From: Arthrobacter mobilis
Lineage (GTDB): Bacteria > Actinomycetota > Actinomycetes > Actinomycetales > Micrococcaceae
Length of the DNA stretch: 64,000 bases
Reading direction: 5' to 3'
Assembly: GCF_012395835.1 (NCBI RefSeq)
Contig: NZ_JAAZSQ010000009.1
Location: forward strand, 16,620 to 80,619
The notes beneath the pieces are model-generated. The model had not been told where the DNA came from, did no database searches, and was given only the letters and a program-made list of their open reading frames with translations. The position numbers and the translations under genes were made by a program. Every line of letters begins with the position of its first letter. The stretch's first letter is position 1. Below, in pieces: positions 42,505 through 51,290 of this stretch.

Positions 42505-43125
42505 TCAGCGGGCGAGGTAGCGGGCCAGGAAGATGCCGACGTCGCGGAGCTCGTCCCGGCCGATCCGGTGGCCCATCCCGGGATAGGTCCGGGCCGTCAG
42601 CAGGGTGTGGGCCTGCAGCCAGGCGGCGGTGTACTGCACGGCGCCGGGATGGATGAACCCGTCGCGTACGTCGCGGCCCCAGAAGAACGGCACCGCCGCA
42701 TCCGGCTCGTCGGACAGGGCCAGCAGTTCGTGCTTGAGCACGAACCCGGACAGGCCGACGGCGGCGCGGAAGCCGTGCGGGCGCAGCCGCAGCAGCGTGG
42801 TCGCCAGGGCCATGCCCTGCGAAAAGCCCAGCAGGCTCACCCCGCGGAAATCTCCGGCGGCCAGCACCGGGTCCAGCCAGGCGAACACCCGGGCGGCACT
42901 GTCCAGGACCTCGGAGACGTCCGGGGCCAGCAGCGGATCGAGCAGGAACCAGCCAAAGCTGCCGCCGACGTCGAAATGGCCGCGCAGCGCCACGCCGGTG
43001 ACGTTGGGCGGCAGCACGCCGAACAGGGGCAGCAGCTTCTCCTCGGAGGATCCGTAGCCGTGCAGCATCACCAGCAGTTCGGTGCCTGCCCGCTCCGCTT
43101 CGGGCCGCGACCAGACCGGGGCCAT
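42505..43125 (-). CDS. Phospholipase/carboxylesterase (alpha/beta hydrolase)
   Basis: This 206-residue protein has the carboxylesterase 2 pattern: oxyanion strand LLVMLHGYGSSEEKLLPLF, nucleophile GFSQGM, Asp in the FFWGRDVRDGFIHP area and His in YPGMGHRIGRDEL. ATG 43125 shares one base with the stop of the upstream membrane-protein gene, so the pair is co-translated. Confidence 0.9.
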   Translation of the reverse strand: MAPVWSRPEAERAGTELLVMLHGYGSSEEKLLPLFGVLPPNVTGVALRGHFDVGGSFGWFLLDPLLAPDVSEVLDSAARVFAWLDPVLAAGDFRGVSLLGFSQGMALATTLLRLRPHGFRAAVGLSGFVLKHELLALSDEPDAAVPFFWGRDVRDGFIHPGAVQYTAAWLQAHTLLTARTYPGMGHRIGRDELRDVGIFLARYLAR

Positions 43126-43547
43126 CAGCGCGGCTTCTTGCTGCCGAGCACCGCCAGGGAGAGCACGATCCCGGCCATGCACACCGCGGTGGCCGCGAAC
43201 GGGGTGAACTGGCCGGACGGAAACAGCAGGGTCAGCGCCATGGTCAGCGGCAGCCAGAGCAGGGCCCAGCCGAGCGCGGTGAACAGCGGGGCATACAGCT
43301 CCCCGCGCGCCATCCGGCGGAAGGCCACGATGCCCAGCACCAGCACACCCAGGCCGCCGGCGAGCGCCACCAGGGCGCCGAAGATGCCCGGCTGCAGCCA
43401 GCCCTCCGGCCCGGCGGCCCGGGAGGGAAGGCCCAGGTAGTGCGCGGTGGCGCGGTCGGTGCCCACCGCCGCGACGACGACGGCCACGGCCATCAGCAGC
43501 AGGTTGAACACCTGGAGAAGCACCAGCCGCCATTGGTCCGCCCTCAT
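43125..43547 (-). CDS. Four-helix membrane protein of unknown function
   Basis: This 140-residue protein has four predicted membrane helices (about 9-29, 53-76, 88-105, 114-132) and a basic end SKKPR. No motif is recognised. ATG 43547 is favoured over GTG 43556 because TAGAGT (43555-43560) ends 7 nt upstream. It is co-transcribed with the esterase and divergent from the fructose locus. Confidence 0.75.
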   Translation of the reverse strand: MRADQWRLVLLQVFNLLLMAVAVVVAAVGTDRATAHYLGLPSRAAGPEGWLQPGIFGALVALAGGLGVLVLGIVAFRRMARGELYAPLFTALGWALLWLPLTMALTLLFPSGQFTPFAATAVCMAGIVLSLAVLGSKKPR

Positions 43548-43562
43548 GACTGCCACTCTAGG

Positions 43563-43625
43563 CGTCGACGTTGCAGATCACGCCCGATTGGGCCGGTGAA
43601 GCGGGCATTATCTGCGGCGTCGACG
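43563..43625. promoter_or_regulatory. Long inverted repeat in the divergent region before the fructose operon
   Basis: Sixteen-base arms 43563-43578 and 43610-43625 match at 14 positions, with a 31-nt loop that itself contains a 5-bp stem. It lies between the membrane-protein promoter and the fructose promoter, so it may act as an operator cluster or as a boundary. Confidence 0.4.
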
Positions 43626-43653
43626 GGAGCGGACGCCCGGGCATTTTTGCTTT

Positions 43654-43696
43654 TGTGGTTTTCCATTGACATTCGGAAACAAACACAGATAAAGTC
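43654..43696 (+). promoter_or_regulatory. Promoter and likely operator of the fructose operon
   Basis: TTGACA (43666-43671) and ATAAAG (43689-43694) are 17 bp apart, a near-ideal housekeeping promoter that stands out in this GC-rich window. The arms TGTGGTTTTCC and GGAAACAAACACA flank and overlap it as an imperfect inverted repeat, the expected position for a DeoR-type repressor. It leads to the regulator at 43766. Confidence 0.65.
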
Positions 43697-43765
43697 ATGG
43701 AAACGCAGAACCGTGTGGCCCGCCTCACAGCACCGGCCACCCCCGACGGCACCGACAGGAGGAAC

Positions 43766-44551
43766 ATGTTCGCCGAGGAGCGCCACCGCAAGATCGGTGA
43801 GCTGGTGGCCGCCCAGGGCCGGGTGAGCGTGGCCGAGCTGGCCGGCCGGTTCGACATCACCAAGGAAACCGTCCGCCGGGATCTGGCCCTCCTCGAAAGC
43901 GACGGCAGGCTGCGCCGGGTCCACGGCGGCGCCGTGGCCGCGGGCAAGGCCAGCACCTCCGAGCAGAGCCTGGGCACCCGTCAGCTGATGCACCACGACC
44001 GCAAGCTGCGCATTGCCCGCAAGGCGCTGGAGCTGGTCCCCTCCGGGGCGGCTTCGATGATCCTGGACGCCGGCACCACCACCGAACTGCTGGCCGAACT
44101 GCTCACCACCGAACTGCCGGCCGGCCGCGCCGACGAACTGCTGGTGATCACCCACGCCCTGCCGATTGCCTACAAGCTCTCGATCGGGTCGCGGCTGCAG
44201 CTGGAGACCATCGGCGGACGCGTGCGCGGGCTGACCAGCGCGGCCATCGGCGCCCGGGCAGTGGAGCAGTTCCGCGCGCTGCGGCCGGATATCGCGTTCA
44301 TCGGCGCCAACGGCATCGACGCCGGCTTCGGTCTGAGCACCCCGGACGCGCTCGAGGCGGCGGTCAAGACCGCCATTGTCGACTCCGCCCGCCGCGTGGT
44401 GGTGCTGGCGGACTCCTCCAAGCTGGGCGAGGAAACCCTGGTCCGCTTCGCCGCCCTGGCGGACGTGGACACCCTGGTCACCGATACCGAACCGGATCCG
44501 GGCCTGGCCCGGGCCCTGGATGAGGCCGATGTGGAAGTAGTGCTGGCATGA
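43766..44551 (+). CDS. fruR: DeoR-family transcriptional regulator of the fructose locus
   Basis: This 261-residue regulator has an N-terminal HTH (RFDITKETVRRDLALLESDGRLRRVHGGA) and a C-terminal DeoR sensor domain with LVPSGAASMILDAGTTTELLAELL and IAFIGANGIDAGFGLSTPD. It probably senses a fructose phosphate. A strong AGGAGGAA just before ATG 43766 excludes an in-frame start at 43697. Its stop overlaps the fruK ATG (ATGA), placing it in the operon it likely represses. Confidence 0.93.
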   Translation: MFAEERHRKIGELVAAQGRVSVAELAGRFDITKETVRRDLALLESDGRLRRVHGGAVAAGKASTSEQSLGTRQLMHHDRKLRIARKALELVPSGAASMILDAGTTTELLAELLTTELPAGRADELLVITHALPIAYKLSIGSRLQLETIGGRVRGLTSAAIGARAVEQFRALRPDIAFIGANGIDAGFGLSTPDALEAAVKTAIVDSARRVVVLADSSKLGEETLVRFAALADVDTLVTDTEPDPGLARALDEADVEVVLA

Positions 44552-45504
44552 TCATCACCCTGACCGCCAATCCGAGCCTGGACCGGACCGTGGAACTGGC
44601 TGCCCCGCTGGTGCGCGGCGGCGTCCAGCGCGCCGTCTCCGCCAGCCGGCAGGCCGCCGGCAAGGGAGTGAATGTCTCCCGCGTGCTGGCCGCCTCCGGG
44701 CTGGAGACCCTGGCCATCCTGCCCGGGGACCCGGAGGACGAGGTCCCGGTCCGGCTGCGGCTGGACGGGCTGGCGCACCTGGCCGTGCCGGTCGGCGCGG
44801 ACCTGCGCAGCAACATCACGCTCACCGAGCCGGACGGCACCACCACCAAGATCAACGAACCCGGCCCGGTGCTCCCGCCGGCGCGGCAGGAGCAGCTCGC
44901 GGCCGCGGTGGTGGAGAAGGCCGCCGGCGCCGCCTGGCTCGTGCTGGCCGGCTCCCTGCCGCCCGGCGTGCCGGCCGGCTTCTACGCCACCCTGGTGGCC
45001 ATGGTCCGCGGCCGGCTCGGGGAGCAGGCCCCGCGGATCGCGGTGGACACCTCCGGCGACCCCCTGCGGGCGCTCTTCGCCGCCGGGCCGGAAGCGGTTC
45101 CGGACCTGGTCAAACCCAACGCCGAGGAACTGGCCGAACTGACCGGCCGCCACGACGAGGCAGCCCTCGAGGCGGACCCGGCGCTGGCCGCGGCCGCGGC
45201 CAAGCTGCTGCTGGAGGACGGGGCCGGCGCCGTGCTGGCCACGCTTGGGTCCAAGGGTGCCGTGCTGGCCACCCCCGCCGGGTCCTGGTTCGCCACCCAT
45301 GCCCCCATCACCGCGCGCAGCACCGTCGGCGCCGGGGATTCCTCGCTCGCCGGCTACCTGCTGGCGCACAGCCGGGGCGGCTCCGCCCCGGACTGCCTCC
45401 GCCAGGCCGTCGCCCACGGGGCGGCAGCCGCCGCCCTGCCCGGCACGACCCTGCCGGCCCTGAACCAGACCACGCCGGACGCCGTCGTCGTCACGGCCCT
45501 CTAG
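44548..45504 (+). CDS. fruK: 1-phosphofructokinase
   Basis: This 318-residue PfkB-family kinase converts fructose-1-phosphate to fructose-1,6-bisphosphate. It has ITLTANPSLDRTVEL, the GKGVNVSRVLAASG signature, LAGSLPPGVP and the second signature AGDSSLAGYLLAH with catalytic Asp. It is coupled to the upstream regulator and followed by fruA (32-bp gap). Confidence 0.95.
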   Translation: MIITLTANPSLDRTVELAAPLVRGGVQRAVSASRQAAGKGVNVSRVLAASGLETLAILPGDPEDEVPVRLRLDGLAHLAVPVGADLRSNITLTEPDGTTTKINEPGPVLPPARQEQLAAAVVEKAAGAAWLVLAGSLPPGVPAGFYATLVAMVRGRLGEQAPRIAVDTSGDPLRALFAAGPEAVPDLVKPNAEELAELTGRHDEAALEADPALAAAAAKLLLEDGAGAVLATLGSKGAVLATPAGSWFATHAPITARSTVGAGDSSLAGYLLAHSRGGSAPDCLRQAVAHGAAAAALPGTTLPALNQTTPDAVVVTAL

Positions 45505-45536
45505 AACCCGTCCTAAGGAAGGCAAGGAAGATACCT

Positions 45537-47576
45537 ATGTCCCGCCTCATCACCCCGGAACTCGTCGCGCTGGACCGCAATTTCGGTTCCAGCTCCGCCG
45601 AGGTCATCCGCGAACTGACCCAGATGGTGGTCCGCAGCGGCCGCGCGAGCGGATTCGAGGGCCTCTACGCCGATGCCATCGCCCGCGAGCAGAAAACAGC
45701 CACCGGCGTCCCCGGCGGCATCGCCATCCCGCACTGCCGCTCCGAGGCCGTGCTCGAGCCCACCCTGGCCATGGTCCGGCTGGACCCGGCCGTGGGCTTC
45801 GGCGCCAAGGACGGCCCGGCGGACCTGGTCTTCTTCATCGCTGCTCCGGCCGGGGCGGACCAGGAGCACCTGAAGCTGCTGTCCAAGCTGGCCCGTTCGC
45901 TGATGAAGAAGGACTTCACCGCCGCGCTGCGCGCCGCCGGTTCCGCACAGGATGTCGTGGACCTGGTCGAAGGCGCGGTCGGGGACCAGCCCGCGGCAGC
46001 CGCTGCTGCTCCGGCCGCTGCTGCCGCCCCCGCCGCCGGGCCGGCCGAGCGGCAGCGCAGCCTCGTGGCCGTGACCGCCTGCCCCACCGGCATCGCGCAC
46101 ACCTACATGGCCGCCGACTCGCTGGTCGCCGCCGCCAAGGAGGCAGGGGTCGACCTGCAGGTGGAGACGCAGGGCTCGGCCGGCGCCAAGCCGCTGGATC
46201 CGGCGGTCATCCAGGCCGCCTCGGCCGTGATCTTCGCGGTGGATGTGGACGTGCGCGAAAAGGAGCGCTTCGCCGGCAAGCCGGTCATCCAGTCCCCGGT
46301 CAAGCGCGCCATCGACGAGCCGGACCGGATGGTCCGCGAAGCCCTGTCCGCCGCCGACGATCCCAACGCCCGCCGGGTCAGCGGCGTGGCCGAGGTCGGC
46401 GCGCAGGCCGGGTCCCCGGCCGATGAGAATTTCGGCGCCAAGCTCAAGCGCGCCCTGCTGACCGGCGTCAGCTACATGATTCCGTTCGTGGCCGGCGGCG
46501 GCCTGCTGATCGCGCTGGGCTTTTTGCTCGGCGGCTACGCCATCACCGACGTGGCCGACCAGGTCTTGCTGGAGAACAGCCTCGCCAACCTGCCCGAGGG
46601 CGGGCTGCTGACCTACCTGGGCGCGGTGCTGTTCAAGATCGGCGCGCTCTCCATGGGCTTCCTGGTCCCCGCGCTGGCCGGCTATATCGCCTACGCCCTG
46701 GCCGACCGGCCGGGCATCGCCCCCGGCTTCACCGCCGGTGCCGTCGCCGGCTTCATGGGCGCCGGCTTCCTCGGCGGCATCGTCGGCGGCCTGCTGGCCG
46801 GCTGGTTCGCCCACTGGCTCGGCACGCTGCCGGCACCGCGCTGGCTGCGCGGCCTCATGCCCGTGGTGATCATCCCGCTGCTGGCCTCGATCGTCGCCTC
46901 CGGTGCCATGTTCCTCTTCCTCGGCGGGCCGATCGCGGCGCTCACCGCGGGGCTGAACGGCTGGCTCTCGGGCATGACCGGCACCTCCGCGGTGATCCTG
47001 GGCGTCATCCTGGGCCTGATGATGTGCTTCGACCTGGGCGGCCCGGTGAACAAGGTGGCCTACTCCTTCGCCGTCGCCGGCCTGGGCGCCGGCACCATCG
47101 CCAACCAGGCCCCGTGGCAGATCATGGCCGCCGTAATGGCCGCCGGCATGGTTCCGCCGCTGGCCATGGCCCTGGCCACCGTGATCGACCGCAAGCGCTT
47201 CTCCCTGGCCGAGCGGGAAAACGGCAAGGCCGCCTGGCTGCTGGGCGCCTCGTTCATCTCCGAAGGTGCCATCCCGTTCGCCGCGGCCGACCCGCTGCGC
47301 GTAATTCCCGCCAGCATGCTCGGCGGTGCCGTCACCGGCGCCCTGTCCATGGCCGCGGGGGTCACCTCCCAGGCACCGCACGGCGGCATCTTCGTCTTCT
47401 TCGCCATCGGCAACATCGCCATGTTCGTGCTCTCGATCGTGGCCGGCGTGGTGGTGACGGCGCTGGCCGTCATCGGGCTCAAGCGCTACGCCGTCCGCCG
47501 CGCCGAGCGGCCCGAAGCCGCCGGCACCACCGGATCCGAAGCCACCCCTGCCGCCCGCCGGCAGCCGGCGGTCTAG
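45537..47576 (+). CDS. fruA: PTS fructose transporter, EIIABC fusion
   Basis: The 679-residue protein fuses EIIA (about 1-150; His66 in GIAIPHCRSE), an Ala/Pro linker (about 152-170), EIIB (about 175-275; Cys182 in VTACPTGIAHTYMAA) and EIIC (about 305-650) with roughly ten membrane helices, including GVSYMIPFVAGGGLLIALGF and LGLMMCFDLGGPVNKVAYSF. It takes up fructose as fructose-1-phosphate. AAGGAAGGCAAGGAAG precedes ATG 45537. Confidence 0.96.
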   Translation: MSRLITPELVALDRNFGSSSAEVIRELTQMVVRSGRASGFEGLYADAIAREQKTATGVPGGIAIPHCRSEAVLEPTLAMVRLDPAVGFGAKDGPADLVFFIAAPAGADQEHLKLLSKLARSLMKKDFTAALRAAGSAQDVVDLVEGAVGDQPAAAAAAPAAAAAPAAGPAERQRSLVAVTACPTGIAHTYMAADSLVAAAKEAGVDLQVETQGSAGAKPLDPAVIQAASAVIFAVDVDVREKERFAGKPVIQSPVKRAIDEPDRMVREALSAADDPNARRVSGVAEVGAQAGSPADENFGAKLKRALLTGVSYMIPFVAGGGLLIALGFLLGGYAITDVADQVLLENSLANLPEGGLLTYLGAVLFKIGALSMGFLVPALAGYIAYALADRPGIAPGFTAGAVAGFMGAGFLGGIVGGLLAGWFAHWLGTLPAPRWLRGLMPVVIIPLLASIVASGAMFLFLGGPIAALTAGLNGWLSGMTGTSAVILGVILGLMMCFDLGGPVNKVAYSFAVAGLGAGTIANQAPWQIMAAVMAAGMVPPLAMALATVIDRKRFSLAERENGKAAWLLGASFISEGAIPFAAADPLRVIPASMLGGAVTGALSMAAGVTSQAPHGGIFVFFAIGNIAMFVLSIVAGVVVTALAVIGLKRYAVRRAERPEAAGTTGSEATPAARRQPAV

Positions 47577-47640
47577 CCGGATCCCCGCGCGGACAGTAGC
47601 GTCAGTGACTGTTGAAGCTCTCGATGAAGCGAGGTACGCC

Positions 47641-49338
47641 ATGACCAGCATTACCGGAGTCGGGGTCAGCCCGGGCCGCGTGGTCGGTCCCGTGGTGCAG
47701 ATGCCGCCGGCTGTGGCCGAACCGGCCCCGGACGGCGCCCTGCCGGCCGGAGCCACCCCGGAAACGGAAACTGAACGGATCAAGGCCGCCGCCAAGTCCG
47801 TCCAGGCGGTGCTGAAGTCCCGGGCCGCGGCCGCCACCGGCGACGCCGCGGAGGTGCTCAAGGCCACCGCGCTGATGGCCGCGGACCCGATGCTGGTCAA
47901 GTCGGCGGCCAAGCTGCTGGCCGCCGGCCGCAGCGCCGAGCGCGCCGTCTGGGAGGCCGGCGGCCAGGTCGCCGAGCAGTTGCGGAGCCTGGGCGGCTAC
48001 ATGGCCGAACGCGCCGCCGACGTGCTGGATGTGCGCGCCCGGATCGTGGCCGAACTGCGCGGGGAACCCGCCCCGGGCATCCCGGACTCGGCCGGGCCGG
48101 TCATCCTGGCCGCCGAGGACCTGGCCCCGGCGGACACCGCCACGCTGGACCCGGACCGGATTATCGCGCTGGTCACCGCCGGCGGCGGCCCGCAGTCGCA
48201 CACCGCCATCATCGCCCGCGCCCTCGGCCTGCCCGCCGTCGTCGCCGCCGCCGGCGTCACCGAACTGCCCGAAGGCACCGAGGTCTATGTCGACGGCGCG
48301 GCCGGCCTGGTCGTCACCGACCCGGGCGAGGCCGAACTGGCCGCCGCCGCCGAGTACGCCGCCCGCCCCACGCTGCCGCCCTTCAACGGCACCGGGACAA
48401 CGGCGGACGGGCACCGGGTGCCGCTGCTGGCCAACGTGGGCGGCGGCGAGGAGGCGGCGGTGGCCGCTGCCGCCGGCGCCGAGGGCGTGGGCCTGCTGCG
48501 CACCGAATTCTGCTTCCTCAACCGCACCGAGGAGCCCACCGTCGAGGAGCAGGTCGAGGCCTACAAGGCGGTCTTCGACGCCTTCCCCGGCAAGAAGGTG
48601 GTGGTCCGCACCCTGGATGCCGGGGCGGACAAGCCGCTGCCCTTCCTCACCGACGCCACCGAGCCGAACCCTGCCCTGGGCGTGCGCGGCTACCGGACGG
48701 ACCTGACCTCCCCCGGCGTCCTCGAGCGCCAGCTGGCAGCCATCGCCCAGGCTGCGGCACAGAGCCAGGCCCAGGTCTGGGTGATGGCACCCATGATCTC
48801 CACCGCCGGGGAGGCCGGCCGCTTCGCCACCCTCTGCGCCGATGCCGGGCTGAAAACCTCCGGGGTGATGGTGGAGGTCCCGTCCGCGGCGGTGACCGCC
48901 GGAAGCATCCTGAAGCGGGTGGATTTCGTGTCCCTGGGCACCAACGACCTGACCCAGTACACCATGGCCGCCGACCGCCAGCTCGGCCCGCTCGCGGCGC
49001 TGAACGACCCGTGGCAGCCGGCGGTGCTGCGCCTGGTGCAGGCCACGGTCGACGGCGCCCGGCAGGCCGCAGCCGGAGAGCAGGAACCCGCCAAGCCCGT
49101 CGGGGTCTGCGGCGAGTCCGCCGCCGACCCGGCCCTCGCCGTCGTCCTGGTGGGGCTGGGCGTGGCCACCCTGTCCATGACCGCCCGGTCCCTGCCCGGG
49201 GTCGCCGCCGTCCTCGGCAGCACCACCCTGGAGCAGGCCCGGGAACTGGCCGCCCTGGCGCTGTCCGCCGACAGCGCCGCCGAGGCCCGGGCCGCGGTCC
49301 GGTCCAAACTTCCCATCCTCGAGACCCTCGGTCTCTGA
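47641..49338 (+). CDS. ptsI: PTS enzyme I
   Basis: This 565-residue enzyme transfers phosphate from PEP to HPr. The active His187 is in GGGPQSHTAIIARALGLPAVV; the C-terminal PEP domain has LLRTEFCF, VVRTLDAGADKPLPFL and DFVSLGTNDLTQYTMAADR with GVCGESA. ATG 47641 fits the family N-terminus (MTSITGVGVSPG). It lies 64 bp after fruA in the same operon. Confidence 0.96.
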   Translation: MTSITGVGVSPGRVVGPVVQMPPAVAEPAPDGALPAGATPETETERIKAAAKSVQAVLKSRAAAATGDAAEVLKATALMAADPMLVKSAAKLLAAGRSAERAVWEAGGQVAEQLRSLGGYMAERAADVLDVRARIVAELRGEPAPGIPDSAGPVILAAEDLAPADTATLDPDRIIALVTAGGGPQSHTAIIARALGLPAVVAAAGVTELPEGTEVYVDGAAGLVVTDPGEAELAAAAEYAARPTLPPFNGTGTTADGHRVPLLANVGGGEEAAVAAAAGAEGVGLLRTEFCFLNRTEEPTVEEQVEAYKAVFDAFPGKKVVVRTLDAGADKPLPFLTDATEPNPALGVRGYRTDLTSPGVLERQLAAIAQAAAQSQAQVWVMAPMISTAGEAGRFATLCADAGLKTSGVMVEVPSAAVTAGSILKRVDFVSLGTNDLTQYTMAADRQLGPLAALNDPWQPAVLRLVQATVDGARQAAAGEQEPAKPVGVCGESAADPALAVVLVGLGVATLSMTARSLPGVAAVLGSTTLEQARELAALALSADSAAEARAAVRSKLPILETLGL

Positions 49339-49366
49339 CCATCCGATCCAGCCAAGGAGAGACACC

Positions 49367-49645
49367 ATGCCCGAACGTACCGCCACCGTTGCCAGCCGCG
49401 TCGGCCTGCACGCCCGCCCCGCCGCGATCTTCGCCGAGGCAGCCGGCGAACAGCCCGTGGAAGTGACCATCGCGCTCGCCGGGACCCCGGCCGACGAGGC
49501 CATGGACGCCTCGAGCATCCTGTCCCTGATGAGCCTGGGGGCCGAGTTCGGCGCCCAGGTGGTGCTGCGCGCCGAGGGCGAGGGCGCCGAGGAGGCCCTG
49601 GACGCGCTGGTGAAGGTCCTCGAGACCGACCACGACGCCGCCTGA
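49367..49645 (+). CDS. ptsH: Phosphocarrier protein HPr
   Basis: This 92-residue phosphocarrier has active His15 in GLHARPAA and a regulatory-site region MDASSILSLMSLG, with Ser50 aligned to the HprK-phosphorylated Ser46 of firmicutes; the adjoining Lys is Ser49 here. It passes phosphate from EI to FruA. AAGGAGAG precedes ATG 49367. It ends the operon before a strong terminator. Confidence 0.96.
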   Translation: MPERTATVASRVGLHARPAAIFAEAAGEQPVEVTIALAGTPADEAMDASSILSLMSLGAEFGAQVVLRAEGEGAEEALDALVKVLETDHDAA

Positions 49646-49671
49646 TACGGCTCCTACCGGCTTTCCGCCCT

Positions 49672-49719
49672 AACAAGCGGCGTGCGCACCCGGAGTTCCG
49701 GGTGCGCACGCCGCTTGTT
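49672..49719 (+). terminator. Strong hairpin terminator after ptsH
   Basis: A perfect 22-bp stem (49672-49693 with 49698-49719) closes on a 4-nt loop AGTT and is followed by a T-rich stretch (TTGCTGCTTATTG). It ends the fructose/PTS operon and may also stop the opposite strand. Confidence 0.9.
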
Positions 49720-49746
49720 GCTGCTTATTGCTGAGCCGGCACGGCA

Positions 49747-49983
49747 TCAGCCGTACCAGCGGACGGTCTTCTCCCCGCGTCCCTGCCGTGCGCTGGCATG
49801 CGTGGGCCGGTGGTCGTGGCCCAGGCTGCGCCAGCCGGCAAGGTCACCGGCGCGCACAGCACCCGCGGCTGTGCCGGCGGCTGCCAGATGGTGCCGGCCC
49901 GTGCCCAGCTTGGCCGCAGCGGCCGGCGCCAGGTGGATTTTCGGGGTCTGGTCCGGGTGTTCCGGGCGCTCGTAGACGGTCAT
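49747..49983 (-). CDS. Small His/Arg-rich protein
   Basis: This 78-residue polar protein begins MTVYERPEHPDQTPKIHLAP. It has an Ala-rich helical segment and a basic C-terminus with HDHRPTHASARQGRG and KTVRWYG. AAAGGGA lies 6 nt before ATG 49983, which supports translation. No family is recognised; the protein is probably cytoplasmic and basic. Confidence 0.5.
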   Translation of the reverse strand: MTVYERPEHPDQTPKIHLAPAAAAKLGTGRHHLAAAGTAAGAVRAGDLAGWRSLGHDHRPTHASARQGRGEKTVRWYG

Positions 49984-50146
49984 GGCTGTCCCTTTCTGCC
50001 CAGGCCTGCCAAGGCACCCGCCCCTGCGCAAAACTCAGGGACGATCCTGGAGGCCGGGCCTCGGCAAACAGGATTACCCCCATGCCCTCCAGCTTAGTAG
50101 CGCTGCGGCGCAGCGGACAGGGGCCGGGAGCGAACGCCGGCGGGAA

Positions 50147-51286
50147 TTATCCTGGCGGGAACTCCCCCTCAGGCAGTTCCACGTCCGCCCAGACCAGCCG
50201 GTGGTCGCTGGTCGGGAACGGGAACGGGTTGGTCAGCTCCGCGCCGGGCTCGCCGGTCCGCGGCCAGAACACCCCGGCGCCGGCCACCATCAGGTTCCGC
50301 GAGGGCAGCACATAGTCCACCCGCAGGTTCCCGGTGCGCGGATTCGCCCGGAAATCCGCAGTGTCCAGCCGCGGATCGCCCAGATGGTGCACATTCGGCC
50401 CGCCCTGCAGCCGGGTGGCTTCCACTGCCCCGGCGGAGGCCGGCCGGGGGTCCTGGATGAGCGGATGGTCCAGCAGCTGGCGGACGGCGCCGGGCCAGGC
50501 CTTCCCGTCCTGCGGGTCGGAGTTCAGATCGCCCAGGATGACGAAGCGCCCGCCCGCTGCCAGCCCGCCGGCGGCTCCGGCGTCGTCGTACAGGTACGCC
50601 GCCCGGTCCCCGCCGGCGACATAGTCGGCCCAGAGCCGGATCTCGTCGTGGTTGCGCCGGCGGTTGCGCCGCTCCGGGCCGTCGAAGAACGGCGGCACCG
50701 GGTGGCAGGCCAGCACGTGCAGGATCCGGCCGTGCACGGACACCGGCAGGTCCCAGTGCGACTTGCTGGACAGGCGCAGCACCGCCCGGGCCGGCTCCGG
50801 GTAGAAATCCGCCGGCATCAGGTTCCCGGGCATGTCCTGCCACCGGAACAGCCGGAAGGTGCGCACGGCCGCGGCGTCGAACGGGTACCGGGAGAGCATC
50901 GCCATGCCGTACTGGCCCTCGAAGTCGCCGTAGCCGAAGGCATCCTGCGGCCCGCCCGCCACGCCGTCGCCGTCCAGGTCCAGGCCGGTGGGCACGCCGG
51001 TGTTGGACGGGGCGGTGAAGGCGAACGGGTAGTGCACCGGGTCCTGGCCGTTCTGGCCGGCCTCCAGGTAGTTGCGGCGGAACAGGTCGGCGCAGGAGGG
51101 GCTGTCCGGAACGTAGTCGAACTCGTTCAGCAGCACGATGTCCGGGCGGACCCGCTGGATCACCTCGGCGACGGCGCGGGCCTGCCGGTCATCCGGGCCG
51201 GACAAATCCGCCAGCAGCGCCCCGGCCGAGGCGCGGAACAGGCTGGTGTTGTAGGTGGCAATGCGCAGCGCGCCCCGGTCCGGCAT
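50147..51286 (-). CDS. Endonuclease/exonuclease/phosphatase family hydrolase
   Basis: This 379-residue protein has the EEP fold: LRIATYNTSLF, VLLNEFDYVPD with the metal Glu, VLACHPVPP, GDLNSDPQDG, LRVDYVLPS and FPTSDHRLVWADV with the final catalytic His. Long insertions such as PTGLDLDGDGVAGGPQDAFG resemble extracellular-type members, yet no signal peptide is seen. The substrate (DNA, phospholipid or phosphatidylinositide) is unknown. It starts 4 bp after putA and is co-transcribed with it. Confidence 0.88.
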   Translation of the reverse strand: MPDRGALRIATYNTSLFRASAGALLADLSGPDDRQARAVAEVIQRVRPDIVLLNEFDYVPDSPSCADLFRRNYLEAGQNGQDPVHYPFAFTAPSNTGVPTGLDLDGDGVAGGPQDAFGYGDFEGQYGMAMLSRYPFDAAAVRTFRLFRWQDMPGNLMPADFYPEPARAVLRLSSKSHWDLPVSVHGRILHVLACHPVPPFFDGPERRNRRRNHDEIRLWADYVAGGDRAAYLYDDAGAAGGLAAGGRFVILGDLNSDPQDGKAWPGAVRQLLDHPLIQDPRPASAGAVEATRLQGGPNVHHLGDPRLDTADFRANPRTGNLRVDYVLPSRNLMVAGAGVFWPRTGEPGAELTNPFPFPTSDHRLVWADVELPEGEFPPG

Positions 51287-51290
51287 CCGC

